From positions 1-64,000 of the forward strand of contig CBFHYX010000010.1 in assembly GCA_965660145.1 (NCBI GenBank): 64,000 bases of DNA. Reading direction: 5' to 3'. A model generated the notes under the pieces. It worked only from the letters and a program-made list of their open reading frames with translations, was not told where the DNA came from and did not search any database. This DNA comes from JABURQ01 sp029243145 (lineage in GTDB: Bacteria > Planctomycetota > Planctomycetia > Planctomycetales > Planctomycetaceae). A program made the translations under genes and the position numbers. Of this stretch, positions 49,287 to 58,848 are shown one piece after another; the first letter of the stretch is position 1, and each line of letters opens with the position of its first letter.

Positions 49287-52154
49287 ATGCGTTTCAAATA
49301 TCTGCTCAATCATTCTCGACTGATCACGACAAGCCTGCTGGTTCTGTTGTTTGTTTCACCGGCGTTGGCTCAGGTGGATTACAGTCGCGAAATTCGACCG
49401 CTCTTAGCCAAACGCTGTTATTCATGTCACGGGCCGGGCGAACAGGAATCGGGTTTGCGCGTCGATACTGAAGCCAGCATCAAATCGGAACTCGAATCGG
49501 GCGAACACGCCATCATTTCAGGAAAGCCGGCTGGATCCGAACTCATTGCCCGTATCACCAGTGATGACGAATTCACGCGGATGCCCCCCGAAGGGAAACC
49601 GCTCACCGATCAGGAAGTCAAACTTCTGGAACAATGGATCTCTGAAGGCGCTCATTGGGAATCCCATTGGGCTTTCAAAGATGTTGCACGCCCTGAGCCT
49701 CCCTCAGTGAAACAACAAGATTGGATCAAGACCCCCATTGATGCATTCGTGCTGGATCGTCTGGAGCAGAACAACCTCTCACCCAATCCGCAGGCCACAA
49801 AGCTTCAATTGATTCGTCGAGCCACTTACAATCTCACCGGCTTACCGCCGAGCCAATCAGAAGTCGAAGCCTTTCTCAACGACGAATCTTCAAACGCATT
49901 TGAGAAAGTGGTTGATCGCCTGCTCGATTCTCCCCGATATGGAGAACACTGGGCGCGGCATTGGCTCGATATTGTCCGCTACGCCGAGACAAACAGTTTT
50001 GAACGTGACAGCTTGAAACCACATGCCTGGCGCTATCGAGACTATGTCATACGATCCTTCAACGATGACAAGCCGTACTATCAATTTGTTCGGGAGCAAC
50101 TGGCGGGCGACGAAATTGATGAAGTGACCCCCGACTCCATCATCGCCACCGGGTACTATCGACTTGGGATCTGGGACGACGAACCTGCCGACCGGTTACT
50201 CGCCGTCTACGACAATCTCGATGACCTCGTCTCGACCACCGGGCAAGCGTTTTTGGCGCTGACAATCAATTGCGCTCGTTGTCATGACCACAAGATCGAT
50301 CCGATCACTCAAGCCGATTACTACAGCATGGCGTCGTTTTTCAATGGCATTAACCCAATGGCCCGAGGCGGAGGGCCGAATATTGAACGAGCCATCTTTG
50401 AAAATGAGGCAGCTCGCCAAGAGTATGAAAATAAGGTTCAGGAATTGAATGAGCAGCGTAATGCGGTTCAAGCGAAAGTTCGCGCGATTGAAGATGAGTT
50501 CCGTGAGAAGTACAAACAAATCTCGCTCGCCGAGGTTCAGCAGCCCGACCTCGCGAACCTCAAATATCGCTTCTACCGAGACACGTTTAAGACGCTTCCC
50601 GATTTTGATAACCTCAAAGCCGAGACGGAGGAGTCGCTCGATCCCCCCTACTTCGACATTCGTCCCGCCACACGCGAAGACTTCTTCGGATTTGTGTTTG
50701 AAGGAGAGCTGATTGTTCCAGAAGACGGAAAATACACCTTCTGGCTCGACTCTGATGATGGCGCTCGACTACTGATTGACGGTAAAAAGCTGATTGAATA
50801 CGACGGTATTCATGGAGTCGGCAAACCACATCAGAAACCGCTTGAACTGAAAGCCGGACGCGTGGCGATTCGTCTCGAATATTTTCAGGGACAACATGGC
50901 AAAGGTCTCGCAGTACGCTGGTCGGGGCCAAAGTTTCGAGATCGATACCTTTCAGCTACCACTGCCGACAATGTGCTCCTTTCGGAACTCAGTTCACGAC
51001 CGCTGCCGGAGCTGATGCGAATCTCGGGTCGCAAAGTTCTTGGCCCGAAACGCTTCAAACACTACAACGATCTTAAGAAAGAAATGAATCAGCTCTTCGG
51101 CAAGAAAATCCCCTCTGATTATGCACTCGCTGTAACGGAAGTCTCTGAGCCTCCCGAGATGCACATTATGAATCGCGGGAATCCTCGTTTGGTGGGAGAC
51201 AAAGTGACGCCATCATTCCCCGTGTTACTCACCTCAATAAAACCCTACATTGAAAAAACATCCTCGAACACATCAGGACGCCGCCGCGCACTGGCGGACT
51301 GGATGACTTCGCCTGACAACAAAATGACCGCTCGGGTGATCGTCAATCGCATCTGGCAACACCAATTTGGTCGCGGTATCGTCCGCTCTTCCAACAATTT
51401 TGGTCTCTTGGGTTCCGCTCCGACTCACCCCAAATTGCTCGACTGGCTCGCTTCCGACTTCATGGATCATGGCTGGACCATCAAACGTGTCCAGAAAATG
51501 ATTTTGATGTCCAACACCTGGCAACAGTCGTCCACTCCGAATCCTGACGCTTATGCTATCGACCCGACCAACGATCAGTTTTGGAAACACGACATGCGGC
51601 GTCTCAACGCCGAGGAAATTCGCGACTCGCTGTATGCCGCGACGGGTGAACTCAACGTCAAAATGTACGGCCCCGGTATCTATCCCATCATTCCCGCAGC
51701 GATTTTGGCGGGACAATCGCAACCTGGTTCGGGTTGGGGCGATTCGTCTCCTGAAGAACGCGCCCGACGCTCGGTTTACATTCACATTAAGAGATCGTTG
51801 ATCACGCCGTTTCTGGCAGAGTTTGATTTTTGCGAAACAGACAGCAGTTGCGCGGATCGATTCAGCACCGTGCAACCCACACAGGCACTCGGCATGCTGA
51901 ACAGCGAGTTTGTCCACGAACGAGCGCTTGTTCTCGCGGACCGATTACAACGCGATCACCCCGATAATCTGGATGCCCAGATACGTCATTCGATCTGGCT
52001 TGCCTGCCAGCGACCGGCCACCGAAGGTGACCTCGAACGAGGTCGCAAGTTGGTCAAATCGTTGAAATCCGAACATGGTCTCAATGATGAACAGGCTCTC
52101 GACCTGTACTCCTTGATGATCGTTAATTTGAACGAATTCATGTATCTCGACTGA
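49287..52154 (+). CDS. Planctomycete cytochrome C / DUF1549 / PA14 / DUF1553 exported protein
   Basis: 955 residues from the ATG at 49287, which starts a leader (MRFKYLLNHSRLITTSLLVL). The longer frame adds 22 unlikely residues. PSCyt1 has CYSCHGPGEQESGLRVDTEA from about residue 44. DUF1549 has HWLDIVRYAETNSFERDSLK and CARCHDHKIDPITQADYYSM near residue 329. A PA14 domain (about 460-550, DGKYTFWLDSDDGARLLIDG, LKAGRVAIRLEYFQGQHGKG) binds carbohydrate in other proteins. DUF1553 ends the chain. A coiled stretch (NEQRNAVQAKVRAIEDEF) precedes PA14. A DUF1501 gene follows 12 bp later. Confidence 0.93.
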   Translation: MRFKYLLNHSRLITTSLLVLLFVSPALAQVDYSREIRPLLAKRCYSCHGPGEQESGLRVDTEASIKSELESGEHAIISGKPAGSELIARITSDDEFTRMPPEGKPLTDQEVKLLEQWISEGAHWESHWAFKDVARPEPPSVKQQDWIKTPIDAFVLDRLEQNNLSPNPQATKLQLIRRATYNLTGLPPSQSEVEAFLNDESSNAFEKVVDRLLDSPRYGEHWARHWLDIVRYAETNSFERDSLKPHAWRYRDYVIRSFNDDKPYYQFVREQLAGDEIDEVTPDSIIATGYYRLGIWDDEPADRLLAVYDNLDDLVSTTGQAFLALTINCARCHDHKIDPITQADYYSMASFFNGINPMARGGGPNIERAIFENEAARQEYENKVQELNEQRNAVQAKVRAIEDEFREKYKQISLAEVQQPDLANLKYRFYRDTFKTLPDFDNLKAETEESLDPPYFDIRPATREDFFGFVFEGELIVPEDGKYTFWLDSDDGARLLIDGKKLIEYDGIHGVGKPHQKPLELKAGRVAIRLEYFQGQHGKGLAVRWSGPKFRDRYLSATTADNVLLSELSSRPLPELMRISGRKVLGPKRFKHYNDLKKEMNQLFGKKIPSDYALAVTEVSEPPEMHIMNRGNPRLVGDKVTPSFPVLLTSIKPYIEKTSSNTSGRRRALADWMTSPDNKMTARVIVNRIWQHQFGRGIVRSSNNFGLLGSAPTHPKLLDWLASDFMDHGWTIKRVQKMILMSNTWQQSSTPNPDAYAIDPTNDQFWKHDMRRLNAEEIRDSLYAATGELNVKMYGPGIYPIIPAAILAGQSQPGSGWGDSSPEERARRSVYIHIKRSLITPFLAEFDFCETDSSCADRFSTVQPTQALGMLNSEFVHERALVLADRLQRDHPDNLDAQIRHSIWLACQRPATEGDLERGRKLVKSLKSEHGLNDEQALDLYSLMIVNLNEFMYLD

Positions 52155-52166
52155 GGTCATATTAAT

Positions 52167-53636
52167 ATGTCACAACACAACCCGAATCAATTTTGCGGAC
52201 GCACACGCCGAGAGTTCCTGTGGGAATCCGGCGCGGGTTTCACGGGGCTCGCTCTGACCAGCCTGCTGTCGCAAGACGGCTTTCTGGACAATCAGACGAT
52301 GGCCGCCGACGGCAAATCGGAGTACACCAATCCGCTAGCACCGAAAGCACCGCACTTTGCCCCCAAAGCGAAGAACGTGATCTTCTTATTCATGTATGGC
52401 GGGCCGAGTCATGTCGATACGTTCGACTATAAGCCAAAACTGTACGACCTGGACGGCCAAACCATTGATGTGAAGACCAAAGGTCGCGGTGGAGAGAAAA
52501 GCCAGGGTCGAGTGGTCGGACCAAAATGGAAGTTCAAACAATACGGCGAATCGGGACAACACGTTTCAGAACTCTTTCCACATCTCGCCAATCACGTTGA
52601 CGATATCGCCTTCCTGAAATCGATGACGGCCGACTCACCGATTCACGGGTCGGCCATGCTGCAAATGAACTCCGGGAAAATTCTCTCCGGTTCTCCGGCT
52701 CTTGGTTCGTGGATCAATTACGGTCTCGGCAGCGTCAACGAAAACCTGCCCGGTTTCGTTGTCATGCTCGATCCGACCGGTGGACCCATCTCGGGAGCCA
52801 AAAACTGGTCGAGCGGCTATATGCCGGCCACGTACCAAGGGACATTAATGCGTCCCAAGGGTGATCCGATCCTCAATCTGAATCTCCCCAAGAACATCAG
52901 CAAACCGATGCAACGACAACTGCTCGACACGCTCAATGCCGCCAACACCGAGCACATGAAACAGCGGATCGACAACAGCAACCTCGCCGCGCGTATCTCA
53001 AGTTACGAACTTGCCTATAAAATGCAGCAGCACGCGCCGGAAGCAGTCGATATTGCGCAAGAGACACAACAGACGCAGGACAAATATGGGCTCAACAACG
53101 AACGGACGCTCGACTTCGGACGCCGTTGTTTGCTGTCTCGTCGCTTGATCGAACGGGGCGTTCGCTTCGTCCAGTTGTACTCGGGCGGGCATCATAACGA
53201 CAACAACTGGGACGCTCACGGCGACCTCGAAAAGAATCACAATTACCACGCCTTCAATACCGATCAACCCATTGCCGCATTGATTCAGGATCTGAAAGAA
53301 CGTGATCTGTTTGATGAAACACTCATCATCTGGGGTGGTGAATTCGGACGACAACCAACCGCCGAATACGACAAAGGAACCGGACGCGATCACAATTCTT
53401 ACGGCTTCACCATGTGGATGGCGGGTGGAGGCATCAAAGGTGGTCAAAGTGTCGGTGCCACCGATGAACTCGGGGCGGCAGCGGTGGAACGTCCGTTCCA
53501 TATCAAACATCTGCACGCCACCATCCTGAACCAACTCGGTTTTGACCCGAACCGCCTGAGTTACTTCTACGGCGGCTTGGATCAAAAACTGGTCGGCGTC
53601 GAACACGTCGAACCGATTCACGAATTGATCGGATAG
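52167..53636 (+). CDS. DUF1501 protein (Tat-like leader), third copy
   Basis: 489 residues. The leader has TRRREFLWESG-type RR (from the start GRTRREFLWESGAGFTGLAL). Family motifs are VIFLFMYGGPSHVDTFDYKP, LGSWINYGLGSVNENLPGFV, RFVQLYSGGHHNDNNWDAHG and DETLIIWGGEFGRQPTAEYD. It begins 12 bp after the PA14-containing partner and is likely cotranscribed with it. Unlike the first copy it has a longer metal-site loop. Confidence 0.93.
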   Translation: MSQHNPNQFCGRTRREFLWESGAGFTGLALTSLLSQDGFLDNQTMAADGKSEYTNPLAPKAPHFAPKAKNVIFLFMYGGPSHVDTFDYKPKLYDLDGQTIDVKTKGRGGEKSQGRVVGPKWKFKQYGESGQHVSELFPHLANHVDDIAFLKSMTADSPIHGSAMLQMNSGKILSGSPALGSWINYGLGSVNENLPGFVVMLDPTGGPISGAKNWSSGYMPATYQGTLMRPKGDPILNLNLPKNISKPMQRQLLDTLNAANTEHMKQRIDNSNLAARISSYELAYKMQQHAPEAVDIAQETQQTQDKYGLNNERTLDFGRRCLLSRRLIERGVRFVQLYSGGHHNDNNWDAHGDLEKNHNYHAFNTDQPIAALIQDLKERDLFDETLIIWGGEFGRQPTAEYDKGTGRDHNSYGFTMWMAGGGIKGGQSVGATDELGAAAVERPFHIKHLHATILNQLGFDPNRLSYFYGGLDQKLVGVEHVEPIHELIG

Positions 53637-53666
53637 TTGCAAGAACCGAGTGGAGAGCAGGTTCAA

Positions 53667-54080
53667 ATGAGAGACATATTGGCTAGAACCGACTTACTTG
53701 TGTTCTGCACACTTCGGTTTGTTGCATCCATCTCGGCTGGTACTGGAATGTACGGGATCACCTTTTACCTGTGCGACATTCTAATTTCATTATTGTGGAT
53801 CATTCTGAACATTACGTTGTGGAATAAGTATTCTGTTGGTCAATTGGAAATCTATGCACTCAAGTTCCTATCGGTCGTCTCGATTTTGATCGTAATATTT
53901 TTGGCAACGGTCCCTCGCAGGGATTTATCGACCTCGGCCCCTCCATTTGGCGAAGTGTGCTTGAATTGCCAATGGCACGTCTACCGGATGCTCTGGATTG
54001 GGCTCTATCTCGGCGTGATGTTATATTTTCTAAAAGCAAAAACACCGAATGAGAATCTAGCGAGCAAGCCGAGCATTTGA
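53667..54080 (+). CDS. Small multi-pass membrane protein, unknown
   Basis: 137 residues from the ATG at 53667; ten extra residues precede it in the frame. Four hydrophobic stretches are visible (FVASISAGTGMYGITFYLCD, ILISLLWIILNITLW, ALKFLSVVSILIVIFLATVP, MLWIGLYLGVMLYFL). A loop has GEVCLNCQWHVY. I do not recognise a family. It follows the DUF1501 gene by 30 bp and precedes the zeta-like kinase by 61 bp, both on the same strand. Confidence 0.45.
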   Translation: MRDILARTDLLVFCTLRFVASISAGTGMYGITFYLCDILISLLWIILNITLWNKYSVGQLEIYALKFLSVVSILIVIFLATVPRRDLSTSAPPFGEVCLNCQWHVYRMLWIGLYLGVMLYFLKAKTPNENLASKPSI

Positions 54081-54141
54081 AGAAGATCTTAGAGAGACAA
54101 TTGCTCTCGACTTCGGGATAGGAGTAATCAATAATTGAAAG

Positions 54142-54735
54142 ATGCTAACACCGCCACAGTTAATCGTTCTTGCCGGTCCCAACGGAGCAGGAAAATCAAC
54201 TCTCGCTCCTCATCTCCTGCGTGATACTCTCGGTATCAACGAATTCGTCAATGCGGATAAGATCGCCGAAGGTTTATCGGGTTATTCTCCCGAAGGAGTT
54301 GCCGTCGAAGCGGGTAAGATTATGCTGCAAAGACTGTACGAGTTGATGGAGAGTGGACGCAGTTTTGCAATCGAGACAACCCTGTCTGGAAGAAGCTGGC
54401 TGAAGCTGTTTCGAAAGTCACAGGAAGAATATGGATATCAAGTGAATATTAATTTCATTTGGGTCCGGAACGTACAAATCTGTGTTGATCGAGTTAATCA
54501 GCGACAAAAGCACGGTGCGCATGACATTCCTGAGAAAACGATTCTTCGACGCTACAATCGATGTTTGAATATTTTTGTTAATGAATATAGTCATCTTGCC
54601 GATCAATGGAGATTTCTTGATAATACACAACCATCATCAGTTGAACTGATCGCAGAGAAAGTAGCTTATCAAGAAGCGAAGGTCCATGTGCCTGAAGTAT
54701 GGAATACTTTGACTCAGGGAATCGAATATGATTGA
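54142..54735 (+). CDS. Zeta-toxin-like P-loop kinase
   Basis: 197 residues. Walker A is VLAGPNGAGKSTLAPHLL near the N-terminus. EFVNADKIAEGLSGYSPEGV holds the Asp/Glu region of the zeta/UDP-GlcNAc kinase fold, and SFAIETTLSGRSWLKLFRKS is the family's substrate segment. The lid Arg residues lie in DRVNQRQKHGAHDIPEKTIL RRYN. Zeta toxins phosphorylate UDP-N-acetylglucosamine and block wall synthesis, but many family members are not toxic. The stop overlaps the start of a small gene by eight bases. Confidence 0.85.
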   Translation: MLTPPQLIVLAGPNGAGKSTLAPHLLRDTLGINEFVNADKIAEGLSGYSPEGVAVEAGKIMLQRLYELMESGRSFAIETTLSGRSWLKLFRKSQEEYGYQVNINFIWVRNVQICVDRVNQRQKHGAHDIPEKTILRRYNRCLNIFVNEYSHLADQWRFLDNTQPSSVELIAEKVAYQEAKVHVPEVWNTLTQGIEYD

Positions 54736-54934
54736 GAAAAACCAACCCGCGTGTTCCAAAGAAAGCCAAACGGTTCTCACCGCCATGCGCAAAGCTCAAG
54801 ACTCCGCGATTCGACTCCACCGAGCCTACAACATCCCCATGATCTCTTGGGAAGACGGGAAAGTCGTGGAAATTTCCCCCTTCGACCTGCAAACTGAAGA
54901 TGAGAAAGCGGCCAACACTTCTCCTTCAGAATAA
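54728..54934 (+). CDS. Small partner protein of the zeta-like kinase
   Basis: 68 residues. Start overlaps the zeta-like stop (ATG in the last codons). The chain (SQTVLTAMRKAQDSAIRLHR, then AYNIPMISWEDGKVVEISPF) has a helical half and a short beta half, and an acidic Ser-rich tail. Small proteins of this plan often follow zeta-like kinases in bacteria and are candidate antitoxins or modulators. It is unlike the classic epsilon antitoxin, which is upstream and all helical. Confidence 0.65.
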   Translation: MIEKNQPACSKESQTVLTAMRKAQDSAIRLHRAYNIPMISWEDGKVVEISPFDLQTEDEKAANTSPSE

Positions 54935-54943
54935 ACGCTCACT

Positions 54944-56131
54944 ATGTCTCGATCTCTGCTGCTGCTATTGCCGTGGTTATTTGTCTCGCAAACAGCCTTC
55001 GCCGAAAAACCGTGGACTCGGCACACCGTCGACGATTCTTCTCGTGGAGCCGATGGTGTTCGCGTCGCCGATGTGAATAGTGATGGCCACCCCGACCTGA
55101 CCACCGGTTGGGAAGAAGGAGGCAAGGTACGAGTCTATCTCAACCCTGGCCCCGAGAAGGTAAAAGAACAGTGGCCGGCTGTCACAGTCGGTAATGTCAA
55201 AAGCCCCGAAGATGCGGTCTTCGCCGATCTTGATGGTGATGGTGTCGTCGATGTTGTCAGTTCGTGTGAAGGATCGACGCAGACAGTTTTTGTTCATTGG
55301 GCTCCTAAAAACGCCGATGACTATCTGAATCCCGACAAGTGGTCAACCGCCGCGTTTCCGGCGACCAAGAAGAAAACACGCTGGATGTTCTGCTTGCCGA
55401 TGGATATCGATGGTAAGAACGGTATCGATCTCATTCTCGGATCAAAACAACCGAACGCCGTCGTCGGCTGGCTCGAATCACCCAGCGATCCTCGTAAACT
55501 GAGAGACTGGATCTGGCACCCGTTGTATGATGCCGGTTGGATCATGTCACTGATGAAAGTCGATTTGACCGGTGATGGACAGGACGATGTGTTACTCACC
55601 GACCGCAAAGGACCAACTCGCGGCCTCGTACTGCTCGAACACCCAGGACACGAGAAGGCGATGGAAGAATGGCTCATCCACCGTATTGGTGGTACTGGTC
55701 ACGAAGTCATGTTTCTTGATCACCGCAATGTCCCGCCTCCCGGCTGGGAAATCATCGTGTCCACTAAAGACAACGATCTACTCGGGTTCTCGCGTGGCGA
55801 CCAACTGCACGCTTGGAATCAATCCGCGATTCCCGCTGCTAAAAACACCGGCACGATGAAGTCAGTCCGCTGGATGGACGTCAATCTCGATGGCAAATTC
55901 GATCTGATCTATTCGTGCGAAAACGCGAACGGAAAGCTCTCGGGTGTTGCCTGGCTGGAATCAACCGGCGATCCGAGAAACTGGAAACGCCACGAAGTCT
56001 CAGGACCGGAAGGGATCAAGTTCGATCTGATACAGTTACTCGACCTCGATCACGATGGTGATCTGGATGTCGTCACCTGCGAAGAACGAACTAATCTCGG
56101 CGTCATCTGGTACGAAAACCCGACGCGGTGA
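54944..56131 (+). CDS. Secreted FG-GAP/VCBS-repeat protein
   Basis: 395 residues with a signal peptide (MSRSLLLLLPWLFVSQTAFA). Several FG-GAP-type blades carry calcium-loop motifs of the type DVNSDGHPDL, DLDGDGVVDV, DIDGKNGIDL, DLTGDGQDDV, DVNLDGKFDL and DLDHDGDLDV. This predicts a seven-bladed propeller that binds calcium outside the cell. The ligand is unknown. It follows the zeta-like pair by 9 bp on the same strand, but its role is probably separate. Confidence 0.85.
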   Translation: MSRSLLLLLPWLFVSQTAFAEKPWTRHTVDDSSRGADGVRVADVNSDGHPDLTTGWEEGGKVRVYLNPGPEKVKEQWPAVTVGNVKSPEDAVFADLDGDGVVDVVSSCEGSTQTVFVHWAPKNADDYLNPDKWSTAAFPATKKKTRWMFCLPMDIDGKNGIDLILGSKQPNAVVGWLESPSDPRKLRDWIWHPLYDAGWIMSLMKVDLTGDGQDDVLLTDRKGPTRGLVLLEHPGHEKAMEEWLIHRIGGTGHEVMFLDHRNVPPPGWEIIVSTKDNDLLGFSRGDQLHAWNQSAIPAAKNTGTMKSVRWMDVNLDGKFDLIYSCENANGKLSGVAWLESTGDPRNWKRHEVSGPEGIKFDLIQLLDLDHDGDLDVVTCEERTNLGVIWYENPTR

Positions 56132-56136
56132 ACTCA

Positions 56137-57426
56137 TTAAATTTCCCAGCCCTTACGGAACTCGGGAACTATTTGAGCAGCGGCGGCAGCGTTACCGATG
56201 GCTTTGAGTTTCTCAGCGTTCCATTCAAATTCTTTTCCACCAGCACGGAACGCAACATTGCCCAACAAAACGGTTTCTGACAGTGGACCAGAATAACCAA
56301 ACTCACAAGTTGCGGGGGCATCACCCTTACAGGCATTGATCCATTCCTTGTGGAAGCCGGGAGATTTCGGAATTGTCTCGGCGGCTTTGAAGTTCTCGAA
56401 CTTCTCTTCTGGATAAAGTTTGTAGTTGCCGAATCCTGTGACGAGGATTCCTTCTGTCCCGACGAAGACGGTATTCATCCCTTTCGCGGAAAGACCTTTC
56501 TCTTTCAGAATATCGGGACCGGTCGCTGAATGACCCCAATGTAAATTGACATCCTGTTCTGCAAAATAGAACTTGGTTGACATCGATTTGGGAGTCGTCA
56601 AATCGTGGACGGTCGCCGATTCCGCAGAAACAGTCGTCGGGTATTTGAGATCGAGTGCCCAGAATGGAATGTCGAGAATATGGCATCCAAAGTTCCCGGT
56701 TTCACCCGTGCCATAATCCCACCAAAACCTCCAGCCGTATGGACAGATGGTGGGATGATAATCTCTCATCGGTGCTGGCCCGACCCATAAATCCCAATCG
56801 AGAGTTGCGGGAACTTTGGGGGAATCTTTCGGAACAGGAGGCATGCCACGACTACCTCCGATCCACGAATAAACATCGGTCACTTTGCCAATGGCTCCGG
56901 CTTTAATGATATCGACGCTTTGATGAATGTTGTTGAGCGTATGTCGCTGTACACCGAGTTGAGTGGCGACCCCCTTCTCTTTGGCCTTCTTGGTCATCTC
57001 GCGAATTTCCCACACGCTATGGGCCATCGGTTTTTCGCAATAGACGTGCTTGCCCATGTCCATGGCCATCATGGCGGGATGGAAATGTGTGTGGTCGGGC
57101 GTACTGATGACCACGCCATCAATCTCGTTCTCCATCTCGTCGAGCATCTTGCGGAAGTCGGTGTATAATTTCACACCGGGATATTGTTCCAACGTCTTAC
57201 CCGCACGAGAGGTATCAACATCACAGAACCCGACAATATTCTCACCTTTGACGCCACCCACGTTGGCGGCCCCGCGACCACCCACTCCGATACAGACCAC
57301 ATTCAGCTTTTCATTGGCCGACTTTTCAGCACGGGCGGATCGGGAATTCGTGGCAAACCACATGGCGGATCCCGCAGCGGCTGCCGTTGTTTTGAGAGCA
57401 TCGCGACGTGTGATATTTTGTGACAT
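56137..57426 (-). CDS. Gfo/Idh/MocA-family oxidoreductase with Tat-like leader
   Basis: 429 residues. The leader includes ITRRDALKTTAAAAGSAMWF, typical of Tat-exported planctomycete members. The NAD(P)-binding part is LNVVCIGVGGRGAANVGGVK, then GFCDVDTSRA and VYCEKPMAHSVWEIREMTKK (EKP motif). C-terminal domain: WDYGTGETGNFGCHILDIPF. Such proteins act on sugars or inositols, with the cofactor probably bound before export. It faces the FG-GAP gene convergently. Confidence 0.9.
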   Translation of the reverse strand: MSQNITRRDALKTTAAAAGSAMWFATNSRSARAEKSANEKLNVVCIGVGGRGAANVGGVKGENIVGFCDVDTSRAGKTLEQYPGVKLYTDFRKMLDEMENEIDGVVISTPDHTHFHPAMMAMDMGKHVYCEKPMAHSVWEIREMTKKAKEKGVATQLGVQRHTLNNIHQSVDIIKAGAIGKVTDVYSWIGGSRGMPPVPKDSPKVPATLDWDLWVGPAPMRDYHPTICPYGWRFWWDYGTGETGNFGCHILDIPFWALDLKYPTTVSAESATVHDLTTPKSMSTKFYFAEQDVNLHWGHSATGPDILKEKGLSAKGMNTVFVGTEGILVTGFGNYKLYPEEKFENFKAAETIPKSPGFHKEWINACKGDAPATCEFGYSGPLSETVLLGNVAFRAGGKEFEWNAEKLKAIGNAAAAAQIVPEFRKGWEI

Positions 57427-57536
57427 GAATGCCCCTTATTGATTCAGTATTTTCGAAAGCAAACCCTTTTAGTCTCTCGTTTTAGTATAGCGACACTGTA
57501 AATTCATTTCTCACATATTTTTAGCCGACCTGACAA

Positions 57537-58679
57537 TCAAACATTTCGCATTTTTGTCACCACGCGAGTGATGCGTTCAACTGCATCATCCATTTCTGCT
57601 AATGTGTTCTGAACTCCGACGGAAAATCGGACCGCTGACGAATAAACGTCTTCCGACTTGTTCATCGCGAGCAGAATGGGAGCAGGCTCTGCAGATCCAC
57701 TCGCACAGGTACTTCCCAGCGAGCAGGCAATACCGGCAAGATCAAGAGCCACCAATAACGCCTCTCCATCGAGACCGGGAAACGAAATATTCAAAGTGTT
57801 GGGCAGGCGATGTTCTAGAGAACCGTTGATCTCCACGGGACTACATTTTTTTGTGAGACCCGCTTGCAGTCGATCTCTCAAATCGGACAACGTCTTCACT
57901 CTGGTCTCATAATCATCGATACAAACTTCCAATGCACGAGCCATGCCGGCAATCAATGCCGTCGGCTCGGTCCCCGGCCGCTTCCCCTGCTCTTGAAATC
58001 CGCCCGTCACGACGGACTGCATCTTGAGCCCCTGACGGACGAGCAAGGCTCCGACTCCTCGCGGACCTCCGAATTTGTGAGCAGCGAGACTCAACGTCAT
58101 CACACGCATATTTTGAAAATTGATCTGAATGCGACCGACGGCCTGAACCGCATCCACATGCAAGGGAACATCGTGCTGCACACACAACTTGCCGAGTTTG
58201 CCAAGGTTCTGGACGACACCGGTTTCATTGTGGGCCAGCAACACACACGCCAGACGAATCTCCTCCCACGGCAGATCGGCGAGCTTCTCCCGGTCGATGA
58301 GTCCGTTATTGGTCACCGGAATCTCACAAATTGGCCAGCCGCGAGAGCGTAAGTCCTCACACGTTTTTCGCGAAGCAGGGTGATCGCCGGGAGTCATCAG
58401 GATTTTGCCCGGCTTGCCGTAAGCGAGCCCACGGAGTGCAAGGTTCGTGGATTCGGTCCCGCCGCTGGTGAAAATAATTTCTTCGGGTAAACAACCGAGT
58501 CGTTCGGCCATCGATTCGCGTGCTGCTTCCAAAACTCTGCGAGCTTGTCGTCCTCCCGCGTGACGACTGCCGGGATTGGCATAAGCTATTTTGTAAGTTT
58601 CGGCAACAAGATCGATCACCTCTGGGAAGGGAGGCGTCGTGGCGTTGTGGTCGAGATAGATGCGAGACGGTGCTGACAT
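57537..58679 (-). CDS. Cysteine desulfurase (NifS/IscS family)
   Basis: 380 residues. Starts IYLDHNATTPPFPEVIDLVA, with IIFTSGGTESTNLALRGLAY, LLAHNETGVVQNLGKLGK, the PLP-Lys segment SLAAHKFGGPRGVGALLVRQ, and the active-site loop SLGSTCASGSAEPAPILLAM. It takes sulfur from cysteine for Fe-S clusters or thio-modification. No iscU or mnmA partner lies beside it. Confidence 0.93.
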   Translation of the reverse strand: MSAPSRIYLDHNATTPPFPEVIDLVAETYKIAYANPGSRHAGGRQARRVLEAARESMAERLGCLPEEIIFTSGGTESTNLALRGLAYGKPGKILMTPGDHPASRKTCEDLRSRGWPICEIPVTNNGLIDREKLADLPWEEIRLACVLLAHNETGVVQNLGKLGKLCVQHDVPLHVDAVQAVGRIQINFQNMRVMTLSLAAHKFGGPRGVGALLVRQGLKMQSVVTGGFQEQGKRPGTEPTALIAGMARALEVCIDDYETRVKTLSDLRDRLQAGLTKKCSPVEINGSLEHRLPNTLNISFPGLDGEALLVALDLAGIACSLGSTCASGSAEPAPILLAMNKSEDVYSSAVRFSVGVQNTLAEMDDAVERITRVVTKMRNV

Positions 58680-58848
58680 ATCAATACTGTGACAGACGAG
58701 ACATCATTCGCCAAGCGAGTTGACAAGAAAAGTGAATACAGAAGGAAGCTTCATTTTGAGCCGCTTGCGAGAGCAAGCTGAACTGCTAAGTCTCGCCACA
58801 AAAAACACAAAAAGTCAGAACCGTTTCGCAAACCAAGACTAAGTCGAT

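Noticed and set aside
54142..54934. Classic epsilon/zeta toxin-antitoxin system
   Set aside because: The small gene lies after the kinase and does not look like epsilon, so only a looser partner role is claimed.
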